A stretch of DNA of 64,000 bases from Macrolepiota albuminosa (GCA_027475525.1 JAMWFC010000049.1:3704947-3768946), one strand, 5' to 3'. Positions 21,401 through 31,039 are shown, numbered from the stretch's first letter. Program-made: numbers and translations. Notes: generated by a model not told the origin, from the letters alone.

Positions 21401-22170
21401 GCGAACTCGTGATACTCCGGGGGAACTACTTCTCGGAGGATCTGCTCCTCGGTTTTCGGTTCCGGGGGAATAGCGTCCCCTCGTAGGTGTTCTTCCGGGA
21501 GAGAGGGCGAGGTGTGTAGCTGGAACGTGGGAACTCCATCCCTCATGAGGCGGGCGAAGGGGGTGGCCCCAATGATCCTAATGTCGAGTGCGCTCGGGTC
21601 GATCGGGGTCGCAGAAACATCGGCCGGAGCGGGTGTGGTGCGTGTCTGAGACTGGCAGGGGTAGTTCGGCCCTTTGTACTTGTTCCGAGGAATGTTTGGG
21701 GGTCGATCGGGGGCCTTGCGGTCTTGGACGGGCGTGGGTGGTGCATGCGTGGGGGGCGCGGCAGTCGTCCCGGGGGTGTCGGGCGTCGGGTCGCTTCCTA
21801 GAGCCCGGAGGTGCACGGCGGTCGAGGGGTGGTCTTCGGGTCCCGGGAAGGTCATGGTGAGCGTCCTCCAATCGATGTCGGGGTTCGTGTCGCGCAGCCA
21901 GGGTAGCCCCAGCACCATCGGAGTCGATTCGTGAAGTCGCGTGACCAGGAAGTCGGAAGTGAACTCGTAGTTGTTGTCCAGGGTCACGCGTCCCGAGTGA
22001 GACCTTTGGATGGGGCCGGAGGAGGAGGGGGTGCCGTCGAGGCGTTGCAGGCGGAGGGGCTGGTCGAGGGAATCATGGAGGAGGTCGAGAGCGTCGCTGA
22101 TGAATACTCCGGTGGCTCCACTGTGAGATGAGGGCCGATATTGGTCCCGGGGTGCCGTCCAGCCTGGCAT
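18475..22170 (-). CDS. pol: Pol of element B: second protease, RT, RNase H, integrase, chromodomain
   Basis: 1231 codons. Residues 1-105 are the remainder of a second retropepsin ([10 protein letters not shown] at 16-25, [15 protein letters not shown] at 87-101). Reverse transcriptase is about 250-480, with YLDD at 438-441 and [11 protein letters not shown] before it. RNase H is about 580-705 (CDASD at 586, YSDHNNL at 655). Integrase has H806, H813, C843 and C846 and a complete DD35E core: D876, D936, E972. A chromodomain is about 1163-1217 ([24 protein letters not shown]). This is the Tf1/sushi type of chromovirus. The ATG used is not the natural start; pol should be fused to the upstream protease frame, which one extra base near 22125 prevents here. 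Confidence 0.95.
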   Translation of the reverse strand: MPGWTAPRDQYRPSSHSGATGVFISDALDLLHDSLDQPLRLQRLDGTPSSSGPIQRSHSGRVTLDNNYEFTSDFLVTRLHESTPMVLGLPWLRDTNPDIDWRTLTMTFPGPEDHPSTAVHLRALGSDPTPDTPGTTAAPPTHAPPTPVQDRKAPDRPPNIPRNKYKGPNYPCQSQTRTTPAPADVSATPIDPSALDIRIIGATPFARLMRDGVPTFQLHTSPSLPEEHLRGDAIPPEPKTEEQILREVVPPEYHEFADVFSEGDAKEIPPHRPYDHTIDLEEGATPPFGKVYNMSEVELRALKDYLDEMLGKGFIRPSASAAGAPVLFAKKKDGSLRLCVDYRGLNKITKKNRYPLPLIGDLVDRLRSAKVYTKIDLRSGYNNVRIAPGHEWKTAFRTRYGLFEYLVMPFGMTNSPATFQYFMNDIFHDMSDVFVIVYLDDILIYSDSPEDHQKHVRQVLERLWEHNLHAKPEKCSFHTEEVEYLGVIVSPNGVRMDPHKVEAIVNWPQPRNVKEVQSFLGFANFYRRFIDNYSGITKPLNRLTCKDITWNWDSKCQSVFNLLKEAFTVAPVLRHYDPALPIILECDASDYAIAGILSQMEPDGGEPRPVAFYTRSMIDAELNYDIYDKELLAIVEAFKQWRAYLEGARHRIQVYSDHNNLQYFTTTKQLSRRQARWSEILSEYDFTIQYRPGRLGAKPDALTRRPDVYPKKSFEAERNAFNHRVVIPPEHLNAVLILNDEGTLNQIRRAPRDKYFTDHDPRNSSDGTDWDPAFSLSPDEKLLLRDGRIYVPDHARLCYDVLRQHHDHKLRGHPGIRKTLQLISRTYFWPGLKKDVTRYIRSCEPCLRAKVPRHRPYGLLKPLPVGRRPWSSISLDHIVELLESEGFDAILVVVCRLTKQGIFLPCHTTDTAPDFARLFLEHVFAKHGLPDDIVSDRGPLFVSKFWTSLCKALGVKTNLSTAYHPETDGQTERVNQSLEQYLRLYVNYLQDDWRAELPLAEFTYNNTPHSATGVSPFFANKGYHPRLTLSLRDILLHAAHEVARDLQSLHKFLREEIDTANRAYVKYADRKREDTPDWTPGTKVWLDRRHLRTRRPSPKLDHKRLGPFKILKKVSSHAYKIELPPGLKGLHPVFHVRLLERHPPDPFPERRPEPPPPVEVEDEYHYEVEDILDFRNIRGRPHFLVRWKGYGPEDDTWEPRRNLEGTLDKLRDFQQRRLGNDPPGRRTHRRQ

Positions 22171-22876
22171 TGATGACGAAGGATTGGAACAAGCGGGATT
22201 GGAGTCCGGGGGGTGATGGGGGCTCGTCCGGGAGGTCCTTCGGGGTTGGGTTTGAGGAGTGGGGGATGTCGAAGGGGAGTTGCTGGTCGTCGGGGGTCGG
22301 GTCCCGGGTCAGGCGAAGGGTGAGGTGTCGCCAATCGATGCGGGGGTTAGTGTCCCGGAGCCACGGGAGCCCTAGGACCAGGGGTGCGGAAGGGTGGAGT
22401 TTGGTTATCAACATCCGGAGGGTGTGAGTCTGTCCGTTGGCGAAGGTAACGGGCATACGCACAAAATGAGTGATGTCCCCCGCCGTAGAGGCGTCGCCGT
22501 CGAAGAGGCAGAGTCGTACCGGGACCGGGAGTCGCTGGGCGGGTTCCGGGGCGAGGGTAGACCATGCTTTGTCGATGAAGTTGTCGGTGGCGCCGCTGTC
22601 GACGAGGGTGTTGAGGGGAGTTCCGGAGGGGGTGAGGCGGGTTTTGAGGAGGAGGGAGTGCAAAGAGTGGGAGGGTAGGTAAGCCGTGAGGGTGTCCTGT
22701 ATGAGCGTCGTAGAGCGAAGATGTGAGACCGGGGCGGAGAAGACGTCGGGGTCGATTCCGCGATTTAGGGCGTCTTCCGGGTCTAAATTGCCGGGTCGTT
22801 TTCCGAATACTCGTAGGTGGCGTCCTCCCCTTCGAAGGTCCAGGTGGCACGTCCCATGACCTGTCGTTTGGGGCAC
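22073..22876 (-). CDS. First retropepsin of element B and start of the second
   Basis: Frame lying -1 to gag and overlapping its end by about 90 nt, so it would be made by frameshifting. Contains [13 protein letters not shown] (catalytic aspartate) and [18 protein letters not shown]. It then runs into a second protease start (ALI) where C reads ALIDSGATGVF; B has one extra base there (CTGTGAGATGAG against CTGTCGATGAG on plus) so the frame is lost. Both halves share the DSGAT and [13 protein letters not shown] segments, a tandem duplication of the protease domain. I saw no canonical slippery heptamer in the overlap. Confidence 0.85.
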   Translation of the reverse strand: MPQTTGHGTCHLDLRRGGRHLRVFGKRPGNLDPEDALNRGIDPDVFSAPVSHLRSTTLIQDTLTAYLPSHSLHSLLLKTRLTPSGTPLNTLVDSGATDNFIDKAWSTLAPEPAQRLPVPVRLCLFDGDASTAGDITHFVRMPVTFANGQTHTLRMLITKLHPSAPLVLGLPWLRDTNPRIDWRHLTLRLTRDPTPDDQQLPFDIPHSSNPTPKDLPDEPPSPPGLQSRLFQSFVINARLDGTPGPISALISQWSHRSIHQRRSRPPP

Positions 22877-25509
22877 TCGGAGATAAAATGATCTTTCTCA
22901 CCACAGAGTATGCAGACACCCTCCCTTCTCCGTCGTTCCTGCACATCCGTCGGGACTTCGATCCAGGGTCGTCCCTTCTTTTGAAGCCGGTTGGCTCGGA
23001 GGGCCTCCTCGTCCCGCTCGTCGTCGACGTCGAAGTCTTCGGGGTCTTCCGGGGGTTCCTTGGGGCTTGGCACGTTGCCCGGGTCGTGGGCGGCCACGGC
23101 GGCGTTGAGTTGGGCCTGGGGGTGGGCGCCGCTGCCGGGGTTAGCATTGGGTGGGCCGCGACTCACCGGGGGTCGGCCGCCAGGGAACGCGGGGGGACCG
23201 GGGTTTCGACCTTGGGGGTTGGGAGCTTCGCCGGAGGGCCAAGGGGGTCCTTCTCTAGGGTTCCAGGGGGGTCGGGAATTCGAATACTCGCTGCGATCTT
23301 CCCAGTAGCGTTGGTCGATCTGCATGACGAGGGCCTTGTATCCGTCGTAGGAGGGTTGTTTCGGGGCGAGTCGGAGGACGTCCTTGATGCGTTGTGGCAG
23401 GGCGCGGCGGAGGGCGTACCGGAGGGCGCTGTAGTTCCAACCTGTTTTGTAAGCTTCCTTCTCAAAACGTACGATAAAGGTGGTGAAACGTTCTTCCGAG
23501 CGCATCCGGAGATTGAAGAGGTTGTCCTCGGCCTCGGCCACGGTGTCGTAGATTCCGAACTTCCCGGAGAACTCGTCGACGAAGGCCTGCCAGCGAGCGA
23601 GTGCCGGATTGTTGGGGTCGAACTGAATGAGGGCCGTGTAGTGATCGAAGGCGATCCCCTGGAGGTATGATGCGGCAAAGGCCATCCGGGAGCTGTCAAC
23701 CTGAAACGTGAGCGGCTTTGCCTGAAACGTATTGAGACATTGAGTGAGGAAGGTACGCCATTTTTGGGGGTCCCGGCCCGTGAAAGCGTCGGGCTTTTGG
23801 ATGTCCAGTCGTCCTTCGCGGGCGAGGGCGTCGCGGGCGTCGTCCGGTCCGGCAGCGTTGCGGGGAGGGGGGCCAGCATTGTAATAGTAGTAATAGTGAT
23901 TACCCCCCCCTCCTTGAGGAGGAAAAGCACCAAGGGCGGGGCCCCACCCGCCGGGAGGTCCTCCTCCGGGTGGCTCACCTGGGGGTCCACGCCCGGGAGG
24001 TCCGTTGTCCCAAGGGGGTTCGTTCCTGCCAGGAGGGGGGCCGGGTCTCCACGCCGGGAGTGGCGGAGGTGGAGGGCCTGGGGGTCGTCCTCGAGGTTCA
24101 GCTGGGGGTGGCGGAGGCGGTCGGGGAGGGTTCGGCGGTGTCGGGTCGGGCGGAGGGGGGTTAGGTGCTGGGTCGGGTGCCGGGTTGCGCGGGGGACGTT
24201 CATTCCGGGAGGGTCGGGCTTGCATCGGGGGTCGCGGGGGGTTCCGTAGGTCGAAGTGGGGTGGCGGATCGCGGCGGAAGTTGCGTTCCGGAGGGGCCGG
24301 GGCGGACGTGGCGGGCGGTGCTGGTGCCGGGGCGGGCGCGGGCGCGGGACGTTGTTCGTTGTTGTCGCGCGTGAGCTCGTCAATGTAGCATAGCGTGTCG
24401 TCCGTACTAGGGGTGTCCGCCCGGGCTCTGCCGGGGCTCGTCGGGGGCGGAGGTCGGGCGTTGTCTGTTCGCGGGAGGGGTTCCAGGGGTCTTTGGGGCT
24501 GTCCCCAGGTCTCGAAGGTGCTAGGGACAGAGTTAGCCCTGCGGCGAGTTGACAAGCCTACCGTGCGGGCCGCGGGTTGATCGAAGAGGCCTCCAGCCGG
24601 ATTGAGGGACCGTAATATGGCTGAGGCGTTCTGCCGTTCTTCCCGTTGTCGTTGCTCCGGGGTGGGGACCGTGGGGGCTGCCGGGACTCCTGGGGCCGGT
24701 TCCGGGGGTTCCCGTTGAATGTGAATCGAGCGACCTGGGTCCGCGGGGTCGTTGATGGGCCGAGGGGAGGGGGATGCGTGGACTTCGTCGAGCAGTTGCT
24801 GTAATTCTTCCTGGAGGATCGTGTTGCGCCTATACTTTACCATGGTTTGCTCCGGGAGTTCTCCTCGCGTGAGGCGATCCCCAAATTCGACCAGGCAGTG
24901 AGCCCATTCCTCCGGAGTGCCTTCGAAGTCGTCGTGTCCGAATTCCACGAGCAGCGTCCTGGTCCGTTGCGCGAAGTCCTCTGGTGAGATCCTGAGGGAG
25001 CGGAGTACCTCGTCCCGTTGCCGTTCGTACTCCTCGAGGCGTCGTCGTCCCATTGGCGAGGGAGGGGTTTGAGCGGGTGGAGCGGCGGCCGGGTAATGAC
25101 GGGGGGGGTAGTCGGGGTAGGGAGGTCCTCGGGGTTCTCGGGGTTGGGGGACGGGGCGCTGATAACCGTAGTAGGGGGTGGGTGCAAAGGGGCCCTCGCT
25201 GGGGGGAATCGGGCGAGGTCCACTGGGTACAGGTGGGGTCTCCGGCAGGCCCCCGGGGATGCTCCGGTACGAGGGGACCTCCACGGGTCGTGCCATGGCT
25301 AAATTGGGCGGAGGGGCCCAGCTGGCTGAGGGCCCCAGGTTGTAGAGGGACGGGTCGGGGGCCCAGTGGCGGTGGAGATATGGAGGTTCGTACGGGAGAG
25401 GTGGGTAGACGGGGCGGGGGGTCTGCGCGGAGTAGTGGTCGGGTACCGGGCGTCCGTAAGGGTCAGTCTGGTACCCGGTGGGGTAGTAAGTGTGAGTATA
25501 CGTAGCCAT
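22783..25509 (-). CDS. gag: Gag of element B
   Basis: 908 residues from ATG at 25509, which lies 33 nt after the LTR in sense. The first 200 residues are Y/P-rich (TYTHTYYPTGYQ), followed by a weakly charged segment with EEFAQRTR-like helices and a long proline/glycine/arginine linker at about 390-560. The capsid-like domain is at about 570-800 (RLDIQKPDAFTGRDPQKW, MAFAASYLQGIAFDHY, EERFTTFIVRFEKEAYKTGW). One CCHC knuckle lies at C866, C869, H874, C879. Longer than most Ty3-type Gag because of the linker. The frame is undamaged. C has a decayed copy at 50229-52799. Confidence 0.93.
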   Translation of the reverse strand: MATYTHTYYPTGYQTDPYGRPVPDHYSAQTPRPVYPPLPYEPPYLHRHWAPDPSLYNLGPSASWAPPPNLAMARPVEVPSYRSIPGGLPETPPVPSGPRPIPPSEGPFAPTPYYGYQRPVPQPREPRGPPYPDYPPRHYPAAAPPAQTPPSPMGRRRLEEYERQRDEVLRSLRISPEDFAQRTRTLLVEFGHDDFEGTPEEWAHCLVEFGDRLTRGELPEQTMVKYRRNTILQEELQQLLDEVHASPSPRPINDPADPGRSIHIQREPPEPAPGVPAAPTVPTPEQRQREERQNASAILRSLNPAGGLFDQPAARTVGLSTRRRANSVPSTFETWGQPQRPLEPLPRTDNARPPPPTSPGRARADTPSTDDTLCYIDELTRDNNEQRPAPAPAPAPAPPATSAPAPPERNFRRDPPPHFDLRNPPRPPMQARPSRNERPPRNPAPDPAPNPPPPDPTPPNPPRPPPPPPAEPRGRPPGPPPPPLPAWRPGPPPGRNEPPWDNGPPGRGPPGEPPGGGPPGGWGPALGAFPPQGGGGNHYYYYYNAGPPPRNAAGPDDARDALAREGRLDIQKPDAFTGRDPQKWRTFLTQCLNTFQAKPLTFQVDSSRMAFAASYLQGIAFDHYTALIQFDPNNPALARWQAFVDEFSGKFGIYDTVAEAEDNLFNLRMRSEERFTTFIVRFEKEAYKTGWNYSALRYALRRALPQRIKDVLRLAPKQPSYDGYKALVMQIDQRYWEDRSEYSNSRPPWNPREGPPWPSGEAPNPQGRNPGPPAFPGGRPPVSRGPPNANPGSGAHPQAQLNAAVAAHDPGNVPSPKEPPEDPEDFDVDDERDEEALRANRLQKKGRPWIEVPTDVQERRRREGVCILCGEKDHFISECPKRQVMGRATWTFEGEDATYEYSENDPAI

Positions 25510-25529
25510 CAAGAACGGTGTAAGGAGAG

Positions 25530-25542
25530 AGTCTTGATATTA
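25530..25542 (-). promoter_or_regulatory. Self-priming type primer-binding site of element B
   Basis: Sense sequence right after the 5' LTR is TAATATCAAGACT. It is exactly complementary to AGTCTTGATATTA in the LTR (plus 25914-25926), which lies 25 nt downstream in sense of a TATA-like element (25951-25956), where transcription should start. In Tf1 of fission yeast the first 11 nt of the mRNA fold back on the primer site and prime reverse transcription. The 13-nt match here fits that mechanism. C has the same pair. Confidence 0.8.
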
Positions 25543-26312
25543 TGTCAGGTTCCGCTGAATCGGGGGCTTTCCGGGAAAGCGACGCCCTTACGATGCGGAC
25601 TTGATCTACGGATACTCGGGTGTCTGGAACTCCGGGGCTGGGACTCCGGGGTTCAAGACGGGGACAGGGGTAATCCCGGGAGAGGGGACTAGAGTCCGGG
25701 GGCTTTGGATGAGAGTGGCTGGGAGCTAGAGGGGGTTGAGTCGTGAACCGGAGGTTCTAAGACGAGACCAAGTTAGTAAATTAAGAGTCGCGAAGTGCGT
25801 ACCAAAACTTAGAGCACGCAAATACTAAGGCGTGCCAGTCGAAGCGTACCAAACAAGGCGTACCAGTCAAACAGAGGGCACGCAATATCCAAGTAACAGT
25901 TATGCAAAGTATGTAATATCAAGACTAGCGAATACAGCGGAGAACTACACTATAAGTACTACGGATCGTGTCTCGGGTTTCCGGGGTGTCTGGGATGAGT
26001 CCTGGGGGTCATTGAGTAGCGGCCAGGGACTGTATACCGCGCGCGATCAATTGGCGCGGAGGGAGTCGTGATGCGTGGGGCGTGATGCGTGATGGTCGGA
26101 TGCGAGTCGCATGATCCAATCGTTGGTGGCGGTTGATCCCGGGGTCCGTGATGCAGGGGTCCCGGGGGGCTGGCTGATGGCGGTCGCTGATGCGTGTGAT
26201 GGCGGCGTCGGTAGCTGTGGGGGCGGGGTGTGCTGTGGGATTGACGGAAGGGATTCCCGGGCGGGGCTCCGGGGGTGTCCCGGGGAGGTTCCGGGGGGGA
26301 GGGGTCGTGACA
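25543..26312 (-). repeat. 5' LTR of element B
   Basis: 770 bp. In sense a TATA-like CTTATA (plus 25951-25956) precedes the putative transcript start at plus 25926. Differences from the 3' LTR include a CGCG site that became CGTG in one copy and CGCA in the other; C keeps CGCG at 53403-53406, so both are independent CpG losses. Confidence 0.95.
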
Positions 26313-26334
26313 ATCTCTTCCATAGCATAGCACA

Positions 26335-26883
26335 CTAAACCTGAAGGGTGGACTCACTCTGTCCACTCTCTTCGTCGTCAGACGTTTCATCTTCCCAATG
26401 TACTGCCGGCGTTCTTTGCTCCGGAATTGTCGTTTCCTGCGGTACTCCGGCTCCCTGCTGACGTTGCGTCATGGGAGTGGATTCAGTTGGAACTCTCCAA
26501 CTGCCCGCCTCTTGCCTCGGCATCTTCCCCAGAAAGTACAACAAAGGTCTGCGACCTTCGATAGGTCCCTGAGCACTACTCCTGCTCTGGAATTGTCGCC
26601 CTGACCTCCCAGTCTGCATGGAAGATTCAGGATCCCTGCCGAACTGCTGTTCCAGGTCTTCCACAATTACCCCTGGTCTTGCTGCACCACTTGGCGCAGC
26701 TGTCGGCCGCACTTCACTCCATTGCGTCCCTCCTGGCATTCCCTGAGGCTGCCGGGAAGGCTCGGCCTCTGTATATTCTGACCCGGGACGACCCGGGTCA
26801 GTCACCACAGATTGAGGATATGCCAACGACTGGTCGATGGTCTCACCATCGCGTGTCGGTTCAGTAGATTGATTGGTCTCCAT
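26335..26883 (-). CDS. Leader frame of element A, probable gag N-terminus
   Basis: 182 codons from ATG at 26883. Acidic and Q/T/P-rich (METNQSTEPTRDGET, VIVEDLEQQFGRDPE), ending in SDDEESGQSESTLQV. No domain recognised. It lies 150 nt after the 5' LTR in sense and just before the B insertion. H has a similarly acidic, low-similarity frame at 1540-2016. It may be a gag N-terminal part or a leader product. Confidence 0.6.
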   Translation of the reverse strand: METNQSTEPTRDGETIDQSLAYPQSVVTDPGRPGSEYTEAEPSRQPQGMPGGTQWSEVRPTAAPSGAARPGVIVEDLEQQFGRDPESSMQTGRSGRQFQSRSSAQGPIEGRRPLLYFLGKMPRQEAGSWRVPTESTPMTQRQQGAGVPQETTIPEQRTPAVHWEDETSDDEESGQSESTLQV

Positions 26884-27033
26884 CCAATCAAGTGTTGCTA
26901 CGTCTTGTTTTACCCGGAAGCGTGCGTCAAAGAAGTTGATACACTGTTCAATGCAATCACAGTCTAGGCTATCAGTCTAGACCCGTAGTCTTTGTCCATA
27001 GTATCAGAATTGAACCCGAAAGGTTCAAAAAAG
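26884..27033 (-). other. 5' leader of element A
   Basis: In sense it begins CTTTTTTGAACC. H begins similarly (TTTTTTTGAATC). There is no TGG-type primer site. A palindrome-rich word, AGTCTAGGCTATCAGTCTAG, is at 26961-26980. The primer used is unresolved. Confidence 0.45.
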
Positions 27034-27224
27034 TGAAACAATGTCAAGTATAAGGTTAGCCTTACGGTCACACCAACAGAACCAGATCGGTATTCGATTC
27101 TAGTACTACGAGTATGACAGTAAAATTGGCTGCCTTATGTAAGGCAGCCAGCATGTATGTAGAGTAATAATAATTAATTAATATAAGTGTATATTAATTA
27201 ATTAACTAAGTATAATCTGTTACA
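27034..27224 (-). repeat. 5' LTR of element A
   Basis: 191 bp, read as identical to 5340-5530, followed by the TSD CACAT at 27225-27229. Hairpin copy at 27128-27149. Confidence 0.95.
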
Positions 27225-27470
27225 CACATGGTCCCTATGGGAATGACCAGCACCCCTTTTCAAGTACGACTGGGCATATGACCCTCAAATGCCACAGGAG
27301 TGGAACGAACTGGTGGCAGCCACGTGTGCATGAAATGCACACCAGCAATGGATGACCGTCATACCAGCGTATTGCCAGCCAGCGTTGGACAAGGTGTCTG
27401 TAGCGTACTCACTTGTACATGAGGGAAAAAGCCTTGTGGCTTATAAGGCAGTGGTAGTGGGTTCCTCGCT
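27225..27470 (+). pseudogene. pol: Element H pol, N-terminal piece between A and C
   Basis: Reads YDWAYDPQMPQEWNELVAA at about 27266-27325, matching the start of A pol (EWAFDPR + MPAEWNDLVAS). Similarity then fades, and at about 27471 the sequence passes without a TSD into a truncated LTR of C. The next H sequence (53530) corresponds to about residue 212 of A pol, so about 500 bp of H is missing. Confidence 0.8.
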
Positions 27471-28107
27471 GGGGGTTCAAGACGGGGACAGGGGTAATCC
27501 CGGGAGAGGGAACTTGGTCCAGGGGTTTTGGGTTGTGGGTAGATGGGGTTGGACGGGGGTCGAGTCATGAACCGGAGGTTCTAAGACAAGACCAAGTTAG
27601 CAAATTACAAGTCGCGAAGTATGTACCAAACTTTAGAGCACATGGTTATCCAAGCGTGCCAGTCAAAGCGTGCCAGTCAGTGCGTACCAGTCAAGCAGAG
27701 GGCATGCAACAATTCAAGTAATTCAAGTTAATATCAAGACTAGCGAATACAACGGGGAACTATGCTATAAGTACTACAGGACCGGGTCTTGGAGTTCCGG
27801 GATGTCTGGGATGGGTTCCAGGAGTCATTGAGTAGCAGGCAGGGACTGTATACTTGGATCGTGCATGTGGGATGCACGATCAATTGGCACGGAGGGAGCT
27901 GTGATGCGTGATGCGTGATGGCCGGAAGCAAGTCATGTGATCTGATTGTTGATCAGGGCTGGTGGCAGCTAATGGCGGTCCTTGATGCACATGATGGCGG
28001 TGTCGGTAGTTGTGATGGCGGGATGTGTCCTGTGGGGTCAGGGGGAGGGTCCCGGATGGTGTTCCGGGTGTGTCCCAGAGTGGGTCCGGAGGGGAGGGGT
28101 CCTGACA
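27471..28107 (-). repeat. 3' LTR of element C, outer end deleted
   Basis: Similarity to the B LTR starts at GGGGTTCAAGACGGGG (27472) and runs to GGGTCCTGACA (28107). The first 110-130 bases of the family LTR, including TGTCAGG, are missing. The adjacent C-run (28108-28117) is the complement of the polypurine tract. Confidence 0.88.
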
Positions 28108-28235
28108 TCACCCCCCCTTCAGTGCTGAGACCCTCCAAGGTGTGCATAGCTGGTGGCCTGGGCCGGGGTCCAGGCATGGGACCCAGCACGTGTCCTGACA
28201 CGTATTGAAAAAAAATTTTACCAACAGACTCAACC

Positions 28236-30798
28236 ATGTTGCGTACGCCGAGGCATTCCCCGACGCCCCCGCAAACTAATGAGGTCATGCCCCTCATGGC
28301 CTGGGAAGCCCGGGACGTGCAGTACCAAGCCCGCCTGGACCGGGAGCATGTGGCGGCATTTGTGCAACAACGTGAGTGCTTCCCGTGCCGCTCGCTTGTC
28401 ACTACTGACCTTCCTTTTTCAGAACAACACAACACCACTGCCCCGGAGGTGGGTCCCAGTCGGCTCCCAGAGTCTGCCCCTGGGGCAGGTTCCAGCCATC
28501 CTGCACCTACCTTCACGCGGATGACTGTCCGCCCCCCCGCCATCGCCCTTCCCCACAGCCTCGTCTCATTGCTCCCCATTTCTGGCGGTCCAGGATGGGC
28601 ACGGAGACCATTTCCGTGGTCCCAGAGGATCAGCGTGTCCTGTGGGTGGACATGTCACAAGAGCAGTTTGAGCATGCCCTGGAGAGGCCCCAGAGCCTGC
28701 CTTCCCATGCCTGGTGCATCAGTAATGGGCCAGTAGGTGGTCTTGTGTTCCTGATTTCGTAGCTGACTTGAGTCTCTAGTGCCTCCACTGTGCCTGCCGG
28801 CAGGTCTCCTGCTTGTTCAAGGCTCTGGCCCCCTCATCTCGACAAGACACCTCAGTGTGCAAGGTGTGTCGCCTCAATCACAAGCGGTGTTCTGTCTCAG
28901 CGCTGTGGAGGGCGTACGGTGTGTCGCAGGAGCAGGGGTGGCCGTTGGAGGGAGTGACCTGGAGGATTGGGGTGGAGGAGAGGACCTGGGTAGTGGAGCC
29001 GGAAGGGGCCTGGAGGAGGAGGTGCCTGCTGGGGGTCCGGGGGGGGTGCCCACGGGAGGTTCGGGGGGTGGGGCGGGAGAGGGGAGAGTCATCCGGGTAG
29101 GGGGCCGGGGCCGGCCCATAGTTTTGATCACGCGCCGGGTCACTCGGTCCAGCACCCAGGGGCAGGGGGGTCGTGGGGGGCGACCAGACAAGGGGAAGCG
29201 GCGGGCATCGCCCAGTCCCTCCCCGGGGCCTTCCAAGAGGGTGCACCTGCCCATGGAGACCCCACCTCCAGCTTCCCCAGCATGCCTCTCCCCGGCAACG
29301 TTCTCCCCACTATCCGGGCGACCGCTGGATGTTGAGGTATGGGCTCTGCAGGAGCGCCTCAAGCAGGCCAACCGGAAAAGGGAGGAGCGCAAGGAGGGGG
29401 CGAGGGAGAAGGCAGCGCTCTGGAGGGGGCTGGAGGAGGATTGCGAGGTGGCCCTCCATGAGCTGGAGGAGGTGAGGGTGGCCTGGGGGGGAGCCGAGGC
29501 TCAGCTGGATGCCATGAGGGCCAGGCTGGAGCAGGGGGTGGAGCTCCCGGGGCAAGGTCCCTCGGGCCTGGGGTTGGTCGAGGCCCTGTGCTGGGACGTG
29601 ATCATTGGGTGCATGGCCTCCTTGAGTGAGTGCCCCTCCTTTCTTGCAGTCAGGTCAGTACTGATATCTTCAGGCTGGGCTCGGGAGCATCGCTGTCATG
29701 ACTCCTCCCCCCCGGAACCTCCCCGGGACACCCCCGGAACCCCGCCCGGGAACCTCTTCCGTCAATCCCACAGCGCACCCTGCCCCCACAGCTGCCGACA
29801 CCGCCATCACATGCATCAATGACCGCCATCAACTGTCAACGATCGCCATCAGCCAGCCCCCCCTGGACCCCTGCATCACGGACCCCGGGATCAACCGCCA
29901 TCAACGATTGGATCATGCGGCTCACATCCGGCCATCACGCATCACGCCCCACGCATCACGACTCCCTCCGTGCCAATTGATCGCGCGTCCCCACACGCGC
30001 GATCCCGGTATACAGTCCCTGACCGCTACTCAATGGCCCCCGGAACTCATCCCAGACACCCTGGAATTCCGAGACACGATCCGTAGTACTTATAGTGTAG
30101 TTCTCCGCTGTATTCGCTAGTCTTGATATTACTTTGGTTATTGTGTGCCCTTTTGCTTGACTGGTACGCCTTGATTGGTACGCTTTGACTGGCACGCCTA
30201 AGTATTCGCGTGCTCTAAGTTTTGGTACGCACTTCGCGACTCTTGATTTACTAACTTGGTCTCGTCTTAGAACCTCCGGTTCGCGACTCGACCCCCTCTA
30301 ACCTCAGTTACCTCCAACCCAAAACCCCCGGACTCTAGTCCCCTATCCTGGGATTACCCCTGTCCTTGTCTTGAACCCCGGAGTCCTAGCCCTGGAGTTC
30401 CAGACACCCAAGTATTTGTAGGTCAAGTCCGCATTGTAAGGGCATTGCTTTCCCGGAAAGCCCCCGACTCAGCGGAACCTGACAATTGCCTGCTCCTAGA
30501 CAGGGCTGCCGTGGCATTTGCGTCCCTTCAAGAGGGATTATGGTCGGAGGCAGGGAACCCTGGGGTGGAGCGGGGTCTGGACTTGTTGGGGAGGTTGGTG
30601 GTGGCATACCGCCGGAGGAATGTCCCAGCCCCGGGATCATGGTTCGAGCAGGTCTTAGATGAGGGTGAGCAGCTCCTGTCTTGGGACCAGCTGGCCAAGG
30701 AGGTGTGGCAGGAACACAGTCTGGAGGGGGTGGGGGAGGATTTCTGGGGCTGGCTGAGGAGAGGGGATGGTGAGGGCGGGTCGGGGACCCAGCTCTAG
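28236..30798 (+). pseudogene. Antisense cysteine-cluster gene of element C, split by a solo LTR
   Basis: Same gene as 16429-18215. Exons 28236-28371 (136 nt as in B), 28423-28732, 28780-29625, and exon 4 in two pieces, 29674-29693 and 30490-30798. Removing the solo LTR and one TSD copy gives 329 nt for exon 4, exactly the B length. Exon 3 again opens with the first cysteine codon: C-x2-C-x6-C, 15 residues, C-x2-C-x6-C, all six cysteines kept. A frameshift near 29005 separates the cluster from the basic/coiled-coil part. The second 5' splice site is GTAGGT rather than GTGAGT. Conserved end: RRNVPAPGSWFEQVLDEGE. Confidence 0.85.
29694..30484 (+). repeat. Solo LTR of the B/C family in exon 4 of the antisense gene
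   Basis: 791 bp, start TGTCATGACTCC and end GCGGAACCTGACA, orientation opposite to C. Flanked by ATCGC (29689-29693) and ATTGC (30485-30489), a TSD with one transition; B reads ACCGC at the uninterrupted site. Carries AGTCTTGATATTA, the self-priming word, near 30119. Confidence 0.9.
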
Positions 30799-31039
30799 GG
30801 GTCCCTGTTTTCTTGTTATTGCTTGTCTTACGGTGCCTGTAACTGTAGAATAGTGTATTTTACAAAAATGTATATACTTGGTCTCCCATGGTCAACGGGA
30901 AGTGTGAGTAAGGGGTGAAAGAAACCGGAAAGAACACCTTGCCCAGACTCTGGGACACTACTATAAAAAGGTACTAAAAAGAGTAAGATCTAGAAAGGGA
31001 AAGCAGAAAGTATACATGGGAGTTGAATCCCTACTGAGC
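30799..31039. other. Convergent spacer between antisense gene and pol of C
   Basis: Matches the spacer of B at 18216-18474, including the AAAATGTATATACTTGG word near 30872. No reading frame. Confidence 0.5.

Larger units (their letters stand above)
15532..26312 (-). mobile_element. Element B: chromovirus with doubled protease, self-priming site and antisense gene
   Basis: Two LTRs of exactly 770 bp (15532-16301 and 25543-26312) with TSD ATCTC (15527-15531 and 26313-26317), inserted in the gag leader of A. Total 10,781 bp. Sense order on minus: 5' LTR, 13-nt primer site, gag, two retropepsin domains, RT-RNase H-integrase-chromodomain, antisense spliced gene, 3' LTR. I count about 12 LTR differences, nearly all at CpG. 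The coding regions are nearly intact; one extra base near 22125 and one missing G near 17705 are the only breaks I see. Confidence 0.95.
5340..27224 (-). mobile_element. Element A: Gypsy-type LTR retrotransposon with a post-pol gene
   Basis: Two 191-bp LTRs (5340-5530 and 27034-27224) that I read as identical, flanked by the TSD CACAT (5335-5339 and 27225-27229). Sense strand is minus. Order in sense: 5' LTR at 27224-27034, leader and gag, protease, pol, post-pol gene, polypurine tract, 3' LTR. Element B (15532-26312) is inserted in the gag leader; without it A is about 11.1 kb. Pol is open over 1183 codons. Defects are in-frame TGA codons at 14857 and 7975 and a 77-bp tandem duplication at the start of pol. 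Confidence 0.95.

Noticed and set aside
22783..22876. A canonical -1 slippery heptamer at the gag/protease overlap of B
   Set aside because: The protease frame is indeed -1 to gag, but the best candidate (GGAAAAC) does not fit X-XXY-YYZ. The mechanism is left open.
27005..27030. tRNA-like words (GGTTCAATTC, TATCAGAAT) next to the A 5' LTR as a tRNA gene or primer site
   Set aside because: Orientation is wrong for a primer site of A, no cloverleaf can be completed, and H has no equivalent.
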